This document shows, piece after piece, positions 9,481 through 21,228 of a stretch of 64,000 bases of DNA. The notes under the pieces were generated by a model, which ran no database searches, was not told where the DNA came from, and worked only from the letters and a program-made list of their open reading frames with translations. The stretch comes from Blastomussa wellsi (taxonomy: Eukaryota; Cnidaria; Anthozoa; Scleractinia; Plerogyridae), in contig OX393571.1 in NCBI GenBank assembly GCA_947652115.1, positions 13,493,102-13,557,101 of the forward strand. The letters run 5' to 3'. Both the position numbers and the translations under genes were made by a program. The first letter of the stretch is position 1; each line of letters begins with the position of its first letter.

Positions 9481-10936
9481 AGAAACCAGACCCTCTTGAC
9501 TGACCATGTGGCCAACAAGAAACTGGAGGAGCTTGTAGCTGCGTGGCACTTGTGCTAATAAGAGAATAACATGACTTTTTGAGGAAATATTGTTTAATTG
9601 CGCCCGCGTAGTGTCATTTTCCGGCCCGTGCGATATACAAGGCCAAATTCAAGAATACAAGTAAGAACTTACTTCGCGCTGAAAATTTTATTGCTGTAAA
9701 AGCTGGACCAATATGTTTTGAACAGGTGTAGAACTTAGCGGATATAGCTGCGATGTCTCTGAAAATAATCGCCAATGAGTTAAGAACTAATGGGTAATCA
9801 TAATATTTAACGAACTTCTATTTTCCAGTTGATCGTCGGTGTAAAATTCCCGCAGTACGTCAGCCGAGACCGTTGGAATCAAGAGAACGATGTTTTGCTT
9901 CTTGTAAAGACGCCAAGAACTTGCTTTCTTTGTTTCTTCTGGACTGTGCTTTTCCTTCTAGCCTATCTTCAAGTCTAAATCCGAATTTTTTGTCTTTATT
10001 CTTCCCATTTATAACAAGTAGACGTTTTGGGCATAGCCCTTCATCAATGGATTGATTTGGGCAACAGTAGGCAAGAGAAGAGGGATGATGTGGTGTGACT
10101 GTTTGTACTGTATATTGCGAGTGAAGTCTCGATATTGCACAATTATTTATAGGGATAACGGTACCGGATTTTTACAGTGCTCGCAAAAAAAGGCTTTTGT
10201 TCGAAATGCTCGCAAAATTTTACTGGGTGCTCATTTACTGGTGCTTGCATGCTTGGTTCGGGAGGTTGCTTTTTGTAAAGTGCCCTAACTTGAACGTTTT
10301 TCAGTGTTCGTACTCGTAAAGAAAAAAACTGTGCTCGTGTAACCACAAAGACCTTTCGGAAATCCTTATTTTTATACGCGTTACATTTTATTAAAGCGAA
10401 GGAGACGGAGGGGCTAGCGCTACGGTTCTTAATTAAATGTTCATTATGGTCTTTAAAAAGCTTACAAATGTACATACGCTAATAACTTTCTGAGTATTGG
10501 TAATGGTTACCTACATAGAATATTATTCGTGGCCGACTGTCTGCACGTCCAAAAATGGGCCTTTCGCAAAATACGATCACAGAATGGCACAGAATGTGCC
10601 ATGTGGAAAACAAGCTTGTTATTATTCCCGCACTGGAAAATCCAAATAAAGCGACTTCAACCAGTCAAACTGGACTTTACTTTGTTTTGAATTTTCCAGT
10701 CCGGGTGTAGTAATAAGTTTGCGCTCTACCTCAGCATGTACCATGTGACTCTGTTGCAAAAGGTCTATAGGTCCGCAATGCGTAGATGCAACGGCATACG
10801 ATTAGCTACTTTAGACAGGAGCGGATTAATGGCTCCTGATTTACATTCTGGTATACGTTATGCGAGTAATACATAGATGTTAACTTCTATTCTACAATTT
10901 TTCGACTTTATTAAATACACTGTTTTTCGTCTCTAT
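9481..10936. other. Intergenic region between ERCC4 and the LRR-GPCR gene
   Basis: The 5' ends of ERCC4 and the 3' end of the GPCR flank this stretch. It holds a palindromic MITE (10612-10722) and an AATAAA signal for the GPCR on the minus strand (10907-10912). An open frame at 9868-10055 has no recognisable domain. No confident gene. Confidence 0.6.
10612..10722. repeat. Palindromic MITE, about 110 bp
   Basis: The left arm contains TTATTATTCCCGCACTGGAAAA and the right arm contains TTTTCCAGTCCGGGTGTAGTAATAA in inverted orientation with a few mismatches. The whole block can fold into one hairpin. No target-site duplication could be assigned. Confidence 0.6.
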
Positions 10937-13900
10937 TTAATTCTCGAAGTGAGTGACTTTGTAAAGAACAATCTGAGAGGAAGCTGTATTGATCTGCGAT
11001 ATGGACCCAGATCCTTCATGCGTTCTTAAAGCGTTAACAAACGGGGGAATTCTTTGCAATTTGAACAATTTTCTGATCCGTTTCACAAACTTCCTTTGCC
11101 TGAAAGCACAGAGAACCGGATTTATGCATGAATTTAATCCAAGACATGCAATAGGGAACCAAAATCCGACTACGAACAAAATCTGAGTTTTGCGATCACT
11201 GTTCACTTCAATAGTATCGTGGATACTCTCCACAGGAACAAATGTAATGATCAGAATCATTGGCGTTAACAGAAGAAGAAAATTGCTGCCAACAACGAGG
11301 GCGATTTTCTTGAGAATAGCCGCCTCACGCTTGACTCCTAAATTAGCACCTGAACGACGAACGAACAGAAATATTCGCGCGTACAAAGGAACGTTTGTGA
11401 TGTAGAGTGCGATGAGAATTCCCAAGTAGATTAAAAATGTGTTTTTATGTGCAACTGGAAAACTACACATCATGGTCGCGCTGTAAGAGAGATTTAGCAC
11501 GTGGAGTAGAGGAAAGTGCGCGTAACAGAGGGATACAACCCAGACGATTAACAAACAAACCACAGCCACTTTCTTGCTTAAGCGGTAGCCAGGATTCATG
11601 CAGTATACAATTGCACAGTACTTCTCAACGGTGAGTAGAAGCGAAGTCACTGCCGCAACACATTCAGCCGAGGTGAATATAGCAGTAGCAAGAGGACAGA
11701 GAATTCTTCCACCAAGAACAAGCTTTGAACCAGTCATCAGATTGTGACTCACTTTGGATAAAAAGTTAAATATGTTCAAGTTGCCAATGATGATTGAGTA
11801 GATTCCAATGACGAGATCACAAATGGCCATGTTGGCGATCAGTAGCATGGAAGTTGTTTGGCGAAGGGATTTCGAGAAGAGAATTGTAATTAAAACGATC
11901 AGATTAAGAAGAATCGCGATTGCACCCATAACGTAAGAACTATAGAAGAGTTTCTTTGGTACATTTACTACTTTTATTTCCTCGTCGTCTTTGCCAGAAG
12001 ATATCCGTATAAATGTAGGAGCACACTTTAAATTACTGGCGCAAAATGGAAAAAATCCATGCTCGACAAACTTTATTACTGAATTATCGTTGACGCCTTC
12101 CATGTTGAGTGTGAATGAACTAGATATATTTGCCTTGAACAATGTACAGTCGACGCATTTGTCGCTCCATGTAACTCCCATGATGCGTCCAAGAGATGGT
12201 ACGTTTAAGATGTTGCTATCTGGGGTCCATAAACTTCCGGTTACGTTCAAAGTCGCGAGGTTTGGGAGCTGCTTAATGACGTCACCTTCCCATCTTTGCA
12301 ATGGATTAAAACTGAGGTCCCTGAGATACGTAAGTAATTCTTGTTAAGGCGATCAATATTTTATAATTGCATATTTAATTAAATTTATTCCCCTGTCTTC
12401 CCATTATGATATTGAGAGGCAAATTTGAGCTGAACTATACTGAACTACTTTGCGAAAAACAAATCAATAAAATACTTTCAGAATTACTAACAACTTTGAT
12501 AAGTAGCGAATTGGGATTGTTACAGTGGAAATCTTTCGATCGGAACGGTGGTTTCCATGGCAACAAAATAATTACGAAAAATATAATATAGCAGTGAGCG
12601 CCCGGATGACAAAATCGTCCCCAGAGCCCACTCTTTTTGCACATGGATGAAGTACAAAAAAAGCTGAGGTTGCAAATAACGTTGACGATGCATGCATCCT
12701 TATTACCGCGCACATCTCACAGAAACGTGCTTATATTTTGCTAAAACGTTACGTTTGACTCCAACGCAACCTCATTCCCAGGGTCCTCGCCTTCCCGTCC
12801 CCTGGAGCGTGAGAGAAGGCGGTGAGAGAGAGACCCTGGGAACGAGGTTGACTCCAACGCTGAACTTATAATAAATGATTCGTTTACATCCATATTCAGG
12901 TTCAATCTTTACTTATTGTTTACAGGTTGCTTGTAGACTAGAATTTATAGAAATAAGTAAGAATACTCACAATAATTTTACGCTATTCAGTGTTCCAAAT
13001 TCACCATCTGTTATAGTGGAGATACGGTTGTAGGCCAGCGTACTAAAACAGAAAGGGTGCAGTTAGGCTGAGTGGCTCTCAACCAGTATAACTTGTTAAC
13101 AACAGGCTCCATTTTAGCACAAGGTTCTAATCACCTCAGTGACCTATTATTTTTTATGGAGTTATGATCATGTATTTTTTTTTTTTACATTTTTGCAAAG
13201 TCAATAAATTAGGGGATTCAGAACCACTTTTCTCGCCCCCTTTGTGACCGACGAATTAACGTACAAGACACAGCTTATTACGTCTATTGAGAAAGAATTA
13301 GACAAAAAACAATTTCTTTATCAAAAACATGATTATACTTACAGGTTAACTAACTGAGTTTGATTCATCAAAAATTTCGTGGGTATATTTTTAAGGCTGT
13401 TCCTGGACAAATCCCTGAAAAATAGAACACAGAGCAATGATTTGCTTTTCAGAATAAGGCCGGAGTTTTTTCGAAAACATATAAAGTTTATTAATGTTTG
13501 CGTAACAATATTGATAAATGCACGTGTCTTCTTTAGTCACAACTTTTTCTAGGCTGAAAAGTATATTTTATTCTATTTCGCTACGCTTAGCCGAATAGAA
13601 AACATTTCTATTATAAGTAGAGGAGACAAGCAAAACAACAAATGGTGGAGGGAGCCGCCAGCAATTACTAGACTATGAGACACGCTAAATGCAGGTTACA
13701 AGCCGGATATATAAGAAATTGTCACACGCTACTGCAAACAACGTAAAATAAAAACAATAGGAAAAAACAGCCTCGAGTAAACTGGTCGGCGTCAAGTGGT
13801 GTGATAAAACAAGGAGTGGTATATAAAGGCCTAATAATCGCAATGGGAACTAATACCAAGCAACCTAATTAAACAACTAAAAGAAATACATTTTATTATC

Positions 13901-14145
13901 CAATAGAAAACAACGTACAAGTGTCCATAAATGCATGCTTACAATGATTTGAAAAGAACCAAGGGCAAAGGTGGTCTCAAAGAACCATTTAGTTGGCATC
14001 TAGTATCCCAGAATGCATTTAGGTTTAACAAAGAGTGACAGCGAGCATCAACATCACAATGAGCGGTGGAGTTGTTAGAGCCCTGGGCGCTAGTTACCAG
14101 GTACCGTAGCATGAACGCACTAACAAGAAGCCATACTGCTTTCAT
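10937..14145 (-). CDS. Rhodopsin-class GPCR with short leucine-rich-repeat ectodomain (LGR-like)
   Basis: A cell-surface receptor. Exons, minus strand: 14145-13943, 13414-13343, 13042-12971, 12320-10937; all borders are GT-AG in phase 2 and the total is 576 codons plus stop. Residues 1-20 form a signal peptide (MKAVWLLVSAFML), followed by a Cys-containing N-terminal cap and three LRRs. Two of these are exactly one 72-bp exon each (DLSRNSLKNIP; LAYNRISTI), the symmetrical exon pattern of LGR genes. Seven membrane segments span about 240-510. The TM3 end is VEKYCAIV in place of DRY, and TM7 has NPVLC in place of NPxxY. A Cys-rich hinge (CVDCTLF, CASNLKCAP) links the two parts. The ectodomain is much shorter than in typical LGRs. 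An AATAAA lies 25 bp past the stop. The ligand is unknown. Confidence 0.87.
12767..12850. mobile_element. 84-bp MITE with 9-bp target-site duplication
   Basis: Terminal inverted repeats CAACCTCATTCCCAGGGTC and GACCCTGGGAACGAGGTTG enclose about 46 bp. The flanks are a perfect direct repeat, ACTCCAACG (12758-12766 and 12851-12859). It lies in intron 3 of the GPCR. A 9-bp duplication fits Mutator-like elements. The ends resemble those of the element at 30550-30781. Confidence 0.82.
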
Positions 14146-17100
14146 CTTGACTATAAACTCCAGGCTTCAAAAGGAAACAAAAAGTTACACAACTTGTTAG
14201 AAACTCACTCAGTCCGGTTTGTTTTAATACCAACATTTCTTTGCTTTACTTAGTAAAATTAATAACCGGTGCCATTATTTACAATTGCTCTTTAAAAAGA
14301 TTGTTTTTTGTCGTGGTGTGATGTTTGAGTAATTGCACGGGAAGGCTTAAAATGAAAATTTAGGGTCATTAGTAGCCTTATGCCCGATATCGTCATTTAT
14401 CAATCTTGCGGAATATCGTCTGATTTTAGTCAACTCGGCCTACGGCCTCGTCGACTAAGTATCAGGCGATATCCCGCGCGATTTCGCAGGATATTTGGTA
14501 AATATACTCAAGTTACGAGGGTTCGTCCGAAATCTTGCAAAGCTTTTCTAGCTGTAAAATTCACCTCGTTGACAATTTGATGAATAATAAAACAATTATC
14601 CTGCATCCCGGCCGTCGATTTTAAAATCGTCACGTTCCACCGTATAACACTGAGATCAACAACTTACCCGGCACAAGAATTCTCAATATGGGTCAACCAT
14701 CAAAAGGTGAAGATTCTTACGAGAGATTCACTTGCTAGTTTGATTGATTGGCATATGTCAAGTGAGATCGACTGTCCAGTGAATGACTCATATGATTATG
14801 GAGACAACAGCTGCAATATTTGTGGTGGATGACGTTCAGATGTAAACGTAATTATCTTTTTGAAATTAACTTCAAAATACAATAAAAATTCATTTGCAGG
14901 CAATTCGTAGAATTCTCTTCAATCGGCGGAAATATGAGGAAATCACAAACAGATTCAACGAAAGCAAAAATAGTAAATAAAAAGGAGATAATACCAATTA
15001 CCTTGTGCAAATTCTAAAGCGCAAAATATTTATTTTTCCTTCTGAACTATGACGAATATATTTGTAATAATATTAGATACGAAAATTTTTGAAATATCAA
15101 GAAAAATATCAATAACGATCAATTTCCTTAATTTCCTCACGTTGGCCACTCACGGAACAATTAAACATATTGAATTGATCACTTTAAAAGATCTAAAAAA
15201 GGAAACTTACCGGTAGGGTTATAATCTATAACTGGCACTTAAAGGGGTATACAGTCACCATGAATAAAGTCAGTTTTGGCAATGCACAAAATTACCTTCA
15301 AATCAAAAGAAACTCCTTGAAATAATTGTTGACTAAGGTACGCAGCCCTCTACACGGCGGTAAGCGGAAAAGAATCTAAATAATTCCTGGTTACATGATA
15401 ATGGATGAAAGCAACACCAACCAGATAAATTTGAGCCCTTGTCCTCCTTGCCCAATAAAGCGCAACAAGGTATTTTATTTCCCTCGTTTATTTTAGATCT
15501 CTTAACTTTACAAGGCTAAAAGCTTATCAGCTAAAAGTAAGAGAATGTGACAGTATATCCGTTAGATGCGAATTCCTCTTTGCCTTGATATCGGATTTTC
15601 ATTACTTTTTGTAATTTTGCTTTGAATAACAACAAATTTATTAATCCCTTCTCTTTAAATATGGTCTTTGAGGTCCACTAGTATCAGTAACATCTATTGT
15701 AATGAGTCTTGTGACTGCTTTTTCGCGTGCGTTAAAACAAATTGTTCGCTCAAAATGACGAATACAAATTTGACTACGCGACCACTGGGCGCACAACTAT
15801 ATAAAGGCAAGAAAACGGACGTTTCGACCAAATAGTTTATGAACATATACATAGTTAGGAACTCCAAAACAGCTATTTGTCACTAGCCGCTAAAAATGGC
15901 CCACCAGCAGTTAAAAGCTAATTGTCAATTCCCCAAAATTAAACCACAAAATGTTAACCACACATGGCGTAGTGCACGCGCAAAAATGCATATGTGCTCT
16001 TACAAGGACGTCCCAATAAGTTGTAAAAATTTCTCGTGAAAACTGCCAATTGGCAATTCATCGTCGAAGGGGATTTTCACTTCACAAAGCGTTCGCTAGA
16101 CTGTGGCCGAGGTATTTGCCTTTTGATACATTTACCTGCTTAGATGTGGATTTGGAGATTCGCTTCGTCGTCTTAAACCAATTTAATCTGGAAGTGAGTT
16201 GGTCATGTCAGTGCTTCATAGTTCGTTTGAACTCACGAGCCACGCAAATTCTGATCATGTCTTTTTATATAGCGCACTTACAGCAGATGGCATAATCTTT
16301 TTGGCCGGCTTTTCTTTTAATTAGCTTTTCCTCGACAAGCAGCTGCCATCAGAATGTAACGGCGGGACGAATTGGCAAAATGGTATGCACATCCGACATC
16401 CGCCGGTACTCTTTTTATCTTACTTATAGTTTGCAATAAGTTTTCTCCGCGAATGAACATGAAATTGATTAGCAAACTACAACGAACGTCCAGCTGAATT
16501 ACCGTATAAAAGTCCTTTTTTTTCCTGGAGGCCGAAAATTTTTCCACAAGATGTTTAAAATATCCCCCTTTTCCTGTTCTAAATAATTTGCGTGAATCGA
16601 GTTTAATTCCCTCAATTTAAAAATCAATCCCTGTGTCCTGAAAAAAATTAACCAATTTTAAAATTTGATCCATTAGAAAAGTTAGAAATTATCCATCATG
16701 TTTACCAGGATTATAAGTATTAATCTTCTACACGTACGGTATTGAAGATAATGGGTTTTGTTTTATTTATACTCAACAATAGAGTTGTCGGGGTTGTTTT
16801 TTGCTGCTTTTATACTTTTGCAAAGTTCAATTTCAGGTCAGAAATTGACCAATTTCGATATTTTAAAATTCAGCCTAAAACAATAGACCTCAGCACGAGG
16901 CTCCGGGGTATAAATTGGCGAGTTTGTGGGATTTATTCCCCGGAGCCTCGTAGTGAAGTCTATTGTTTTAGTCTGAATATTAAAATATCGAAACTGGTCT
17001 AATCGCTTTTCATTTTTGGAGGGGGAAATTTACTTGCTACAGGAAATTAACAACAACAAAATGCATGTGTTCTACCATTGTTGATTTAATTTTCCCACAA

Positions 17101-18552
17101 ATTTTCCGACAAGGTAAAATTAGGGAAATGATGTATAAAATGAAACGTTTATGGTACATAACACTCGTTAAAACATGGCGGGTGTTTCATTATGTCTGAG
17201 CTCGACAGAGAAGTAATTCTTCGCGACTTACCATTTTTTCTCTTGATTTGAATTCTGCAATAACTTTCCACGTGTAAAATAAATATAGACAAATTCCCAG
17301 GATTAAAAAAGAAACAATCGTCGGAAATGTGAAGTTTGCGAGTAATCGTATAAAAATACGTATAAACGAGGTGCTGTCGCTCCTAAACGAACATGGGGAT
17401 ACCCCACCAATTTTATTTCAACATTTAAGTTCCTATAACACCAACAATTAACAGGCAAAGTTTGACAAAAATCTCAGGGCAGGTTCTATTCCTGTGGAAT
17501 GACCTCGTTAATAAAAGAGTCCTAAAGTTTCCCCGCCACTCGCATAAAGACATGCCACTTAACTCTTGTCTGCGGGATGAAATACGAAATACGAAATACG
17601 AAAAAAAGGCCTGAACTCCTCGGTTAATGTAAATGGAAACTGATGAAAATTCACTCAACGTGACGGAGACAACTAACAAGGGTGTTATCGACATAACACG
17701 CGCCCGGAATCGCACGATTAACAACGGATTTTGGGATGAAATTATTCATGGCCGAAAATAGCTTTATGACCGAAAATAGCTTCATTCGTAATCTGGCTCA
17801 ATCTTCTCCATCCTTAACCATCGTTGTTCAAGTTTGATTCACTATCACCTCTTTCGTGTTTTTCTTCCACAGTAAACTATTTGTTTTAGGTTTCCTACGG
17901 TAATTTGGTTCATCGCAAAAAATAACTCAAAATATAGTAACGAAGGAAACTTGTATTATTTTTCTATTTCGCGTTAACATCTCCATTCTCCCAAAGAGAT
18001 TTTATTTCAAATCGAAAATAAAACACTAAATATTTCAACGCGTATCAATTTTTTAATTTCATGTAATGCGATTAATACATAGCCTGCACACAGAGCAGCT
18101 AGAGCGTCAGAAAAGTGACATTTGCGAATCACGAAGATAATTAGAAATGTCCGAAAGCTAGCAATAAAAATTATAGTTAACACCCTACTAATTACAAAGC
18201 TCAGATGTTTCCTCTCTGGCGGTAAAAATATCAACACAGGAAATTAACAGAAATCATGGTTTTCTTCTTCCTTTTGGCACCCTGAAGGGTAAAAAGGCAA
18301 AATTAATTGTTTACTACTTGAATATCGCGTTCAGAACTAATTTAATCAAAAATCGTTTTCGCTGTTCAACGTGTAATTTTTTATCGAATGTATATGTAAA
18401 CGATTGCACGTAAAGAAACCAAAGCTTTGCTAACACTTGTAACAAGTTTTAGTACTCGTGGGGTGCAGCAAGCTTTAATACTCTAGGGGAGTGGCGGTGA
18501 AAAGGGGTAGGGTAATGTTAAGCTCAAATGCCTGGAACCAAAAAGTTACAAA
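14146..18552. other. 4.4 kb AT-rich intergenic DNA, no supported gene
   Basis: Upstream of the GPCR. Contents recognised: a palindromic MITE (16848-17001), a tract at 14390-14510 with GCGATATC-type inverted motifs, and scattered short frames with no domains or convincing splice signals. An 81-codon frame at 16050-16295 and a 99-codon frame at 17425-17724 (minus) are not protein-like. Distal promoter elements may be present but cannot be identified. Confidence 0.55.
16848..17001. mobile_element. Palindromic MITE, family with ends GACCAATTTCGATATTTTAA
   Basis: The left arm (GACCAATTTCGATATTTTAA, then CAATAGAC and GAGGCTCCGGGG) is mirrored by the right arm (CCCCGGAGCCTC, GTCTATTG, TTAAAATATCGAAACTGGTC), making a hairpin of about 154 bp. 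Related copies are at 21521-21922 and, more diverged, 35591-35760. Confidence 0.8.
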
Positions 18553-18793
18553 ATAGAGCAGCACAGATTATTACTAGGGCTGATTACTCTATTAGATCAT
18601 CAACAGTGCTAAATTCTCTAGAGCGGTCTAACATAGAGCAGCACGGATTATTACTAGGGCTGATTACTCTATTAGATCATCAGCAGTGCTAAATTCTCTA
18701 GAGTGGTCTAACATAGAGCAGCACGGATTATTACTAGGGTTGATTACTTTATTAGATCATCAGCAGTGCTAAATTCTCTAGAGTGGTCTAACT
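18553..18793 (+). repeat. 80-bp tandem triplication inside a dead RT fragment
   Basis: Three consecutive 80-bp copies (starts 18553, 18633, 18713) of the segment encoding the N-R-A-A-x-I-I-T region of a non-LTR RT C-terminus. Because 80 is not a multiple of three, the duplication destroys the frame. Confidence 0.85.
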
Positions 18794-19328
18794 TAGAAGA
18801 AAGAGAGAAAAGGCACCTGTTACTTATGATGTTTAAAAATAATAATTGCCCGACGTATCTTCAGGAGTATTTTCATAGAACCTCAGAAGTTCACAATTAT
18901 AACTTGAGGGGTTCCAGATATGACTTCCAATTACCGCTACCTAAAACGAATTTTCTTAAACGTTCTTTCTCTTATCGTGGTGCAAATGCTTGGAACAAAC
19001 TGTCAAATCAAATACGTGAGATAAGGGATCTTGCAAGCTTTAAACGTGCGATATCCTAGGACACATTTTACATCGTTAGGGCCCATTTCTACATTGCTTG
19101 TTTCGTATTATTATATAGTAAATTATGATTGTTACTAATTATTACTTAAATTTCCTTGCTATAAAATAATATTTTAGCGCTAAGTTATACCTAGCTTATT
19201 AGTCCTTAACATTTATATCTTGTAATTTTTGTAATTTTTAGCATATCTTGTAATTCTTACACGGCATGTCTAAAAACCAGCTTGCTGAGCCATTTACCGT
19301 GTTTTAAATAAAGTTGATTGATTGATTG
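18553..19328 (+). mobile_element. 5'-truncated CR1/L2-like non-LTR retrotransposon (3' end)
   Basis: The frame at 18766-19059 encodes the C-terminal tail of a non-LTR reverse-transcriptase protein (HNYNLRGSR, SFSYRGANAWNKL, SFKRAIS). This is the same motif set as in the better-preserved copy at 62303-63392. A 3' UTR follows and ends in AATAAAGTTGATTGATTGATTG, a short tetranucleotide tail typical of CR1/L2-type elements. The 5' part is missing and an 80-bp triplication disrupts the frame. Non-functional. Confidence 0.8.
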
Positions 19329-19570
19329 AACCAAATTTTTTTGGCGGGGGGGAGGTGGGGGGGGGGAGGCAGGGGATGGGTTTGTGTGTGTGGGGGGTGG
19401 GATTCGGTCTGTACCAAACCCAAGCTAGATTATTGAAATGAAATGAAATAATAACCAGTCATTTCATAACGAAAGCCCTCTGCTTTATTTCCTACTATTT
19501 GCAGTTTAAAATACAGTCATAGATAATGGACCAAAAAGCCTTACTGCAAATGCACACCTGTGCAGCACCT
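19329..19570. repeat. G-rich low-complexity tract
   Basis: 19337-19400 is strongly G-rich on the plus strand (several runs of four or more G) and could form G-quadruplexes. No gene. Confidence 0.6.
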
Positions 19571-19860
19571 TTGTGAGAGGCATAGTGGCCTAATGGTTAG
19601 TGCGCTGGACGCCGGATCGGATGATCCGGAGTCGAGACCTGGCCTGGGTACTGCGTTGTGTTCTTGGGCAAGACACTTTACTCTCACAGTGCATCTCTTA
19701 ACCCAGGTGTATAAATGGGTACCAGCGAATTTACTGCTGGGTTACAACCCTGCGATGGACTAGCATCCCATCCAGGGGGGAGTTGAAATACTCCTAGTCG
19801 CTTCATGCAACGGAAACCGGGATAAGCTACAGCCTGATGGGAATTCCTATGTACAAATAC
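19571..19860 (+). mobile_element. tRNA-derived SINE
   Basis: The head resembles a tRNA with an A-box-like TGGTTAGTGCGC and a B-box-like GAGTCGAGACC. A conserved body follows (GGGCAAGACACTTTA, CTGCGATGGACTAGCATCCC, AGCCTGATGGG). The same body recurs in the copies at 43404-43800 and 48026-48245. It is a Pol III retroposon, not a tRNA gene: the acceptor stem does not pair and the cloverleaf is incomplete. Confidence 0.8.
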
Positions 19861-21049
19861 GACTTTCTAATTTCAATCTAGTTACGTTCCCAGACCCCTT
19901 ACTCCTCCCTGTTGCTGACCAGTTTAAAAGGAGATCTACGGCACGAGATTGGTGTGAAACGTGATAATTTTAAGCATAAGCACTGTGCCTTTCATCCCAA
20001 AATTAGACCTTGAACTCGGTGTCCAAGATTGCGAGAAAATGTAACGTAAAAATCAGGCCATCTGATTGGTCCATTTTGCTTGTGTTTGTATTCCAGCTCT
20101 CTGATTGGTTACATACACCGATGCAAGCTATGTCGACCCCTATTACTACTAAAGATTAGACAAGATGAGTAGGAATCTCTTGAAAAATCTTTCCATTGCT
20201 GCACACCTTGCCGTTAAGTTCTTGATTAGTTTTGATATATTTTTGGCAGTTTCTGTCGTCAAATGACCAATCAAAACGTGACAAATTGCCATTCATTCAG
20301 CGGTTGAAATTCCCACGAGAGTGAATACTGAATTTGACAATTTAGCCGACCATTTAACTTCTGAGGGGGACATGGGGGGCGGGGGCAGGGGTTTGGGTGA
20401 TTTTGATTAAGATAGATAGCTAGATAAATAACTTTATTTATTTACGACCAGTGCTGCAAAAAAATTCACGCAAGTTCAGCAAGCCGAAAAAAATTTTGTT
20501 ACATGAAGAAAAAATTCACACACACACACAAGCACCAAGAAAAAATTACCTATCACTGAAAAGGTTGGAAAAAAAGTTCATGCCTGTATCAAATCGCCCA
20601 GCCCACCCCCACCCCCTTCCCCCCAGAAGTCAAATGGTCCCCCTTAGCATATTCGTCCTCAACAGGTCACATGTATTAATTGCCTAGTTCAAATACAAGC
20701 CACCAAAATGTTGTCAAAAACTGTCAAAATTTAATCAACACTTTCTTAAGAGGCAACGGTACAGTGTGTAGCACTGTAAGACAACAGTGTCCGGTGGGAA
20801 AGGTGAGTATTATATAACTTATCACACAACCCTTGTGGACAAACAAGAACAAAGTCCAGCAAGAAGATTTTTCTAGAGAATGGTGCCCTTAACTGTTATT
20901 AAGTTCATCAAACAAAGCTAATGGAAAAATTAGATAAGCACTCTTTAGGGTGTAGTCTTCCAGGCAGCATTAAGTTCATCCCCAAAATTTATTGACAGAC
21001 AAGACAAGATGTGGTCGGAGTGATCTCTTCAAAGTATAGTCTTTGCTTG
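19861..21049. other. Intergenic DNA, no gene
   Basis: Contains a (CA)n stretch near 20518-20530, an ACTTTATTTATTTACGACC segment (20431-20450) like the reverse-oriented 3' tail of a non-LTR element, and A-rich sequence. No coding signal recognised. Confidence 0.5.
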
Positions 21050-21228
21050 TGTCCATTATTACATTTGTCACACAATGCTTGTGTACCACAGTGTGGCAAG
21101 AATGCTGCAATAAAGCCAGACAATCCCAATACCAAAGTGTGGCCATTATTTCATTTGTCACGCAACACTTGTGTACCACAGCATAGCAAGAATTCCGTAA
21201 TCATGTTAGACAATCCCAATACCAAAGT
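21050..21228. repeat. About 88-bp tandem duplication covering the end of the Kelch gene
   Basis: Two similar units (about 21051-21137 and 21138-21227) both contain CATTTGTCAC, TTGTGTACCACAG, and GACAATCCCAATACCAAAG. The right unit carries the last codons and stop of the Kelch gene (minus strand); the left unit is a diverged copy in the 3' UTR that lacks the stop. Confidence 0.75.

Noticed and set aside
9873..10055. Possible exon continuing a frame from 9868
   Set aside because: A short ATG exon at about 9752 with a weak donor could be joined, but the product has no recognisable feature.
16050..16295. 81-codon frame
   Set aside because: No recognisable domain, no splice context and no ordered composition; likely chance.
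17425..17724. 99-codon minus-strand frame
   Set aside because: Includes a simple ACGAAATACGAAAT repeat and no known motif.
19590..19660. tRNA gene
   Set aside because: It has A- and B-box-like sequences but no paired acceptor stem, and a SINE body follows that recurs elsewhere in the window.
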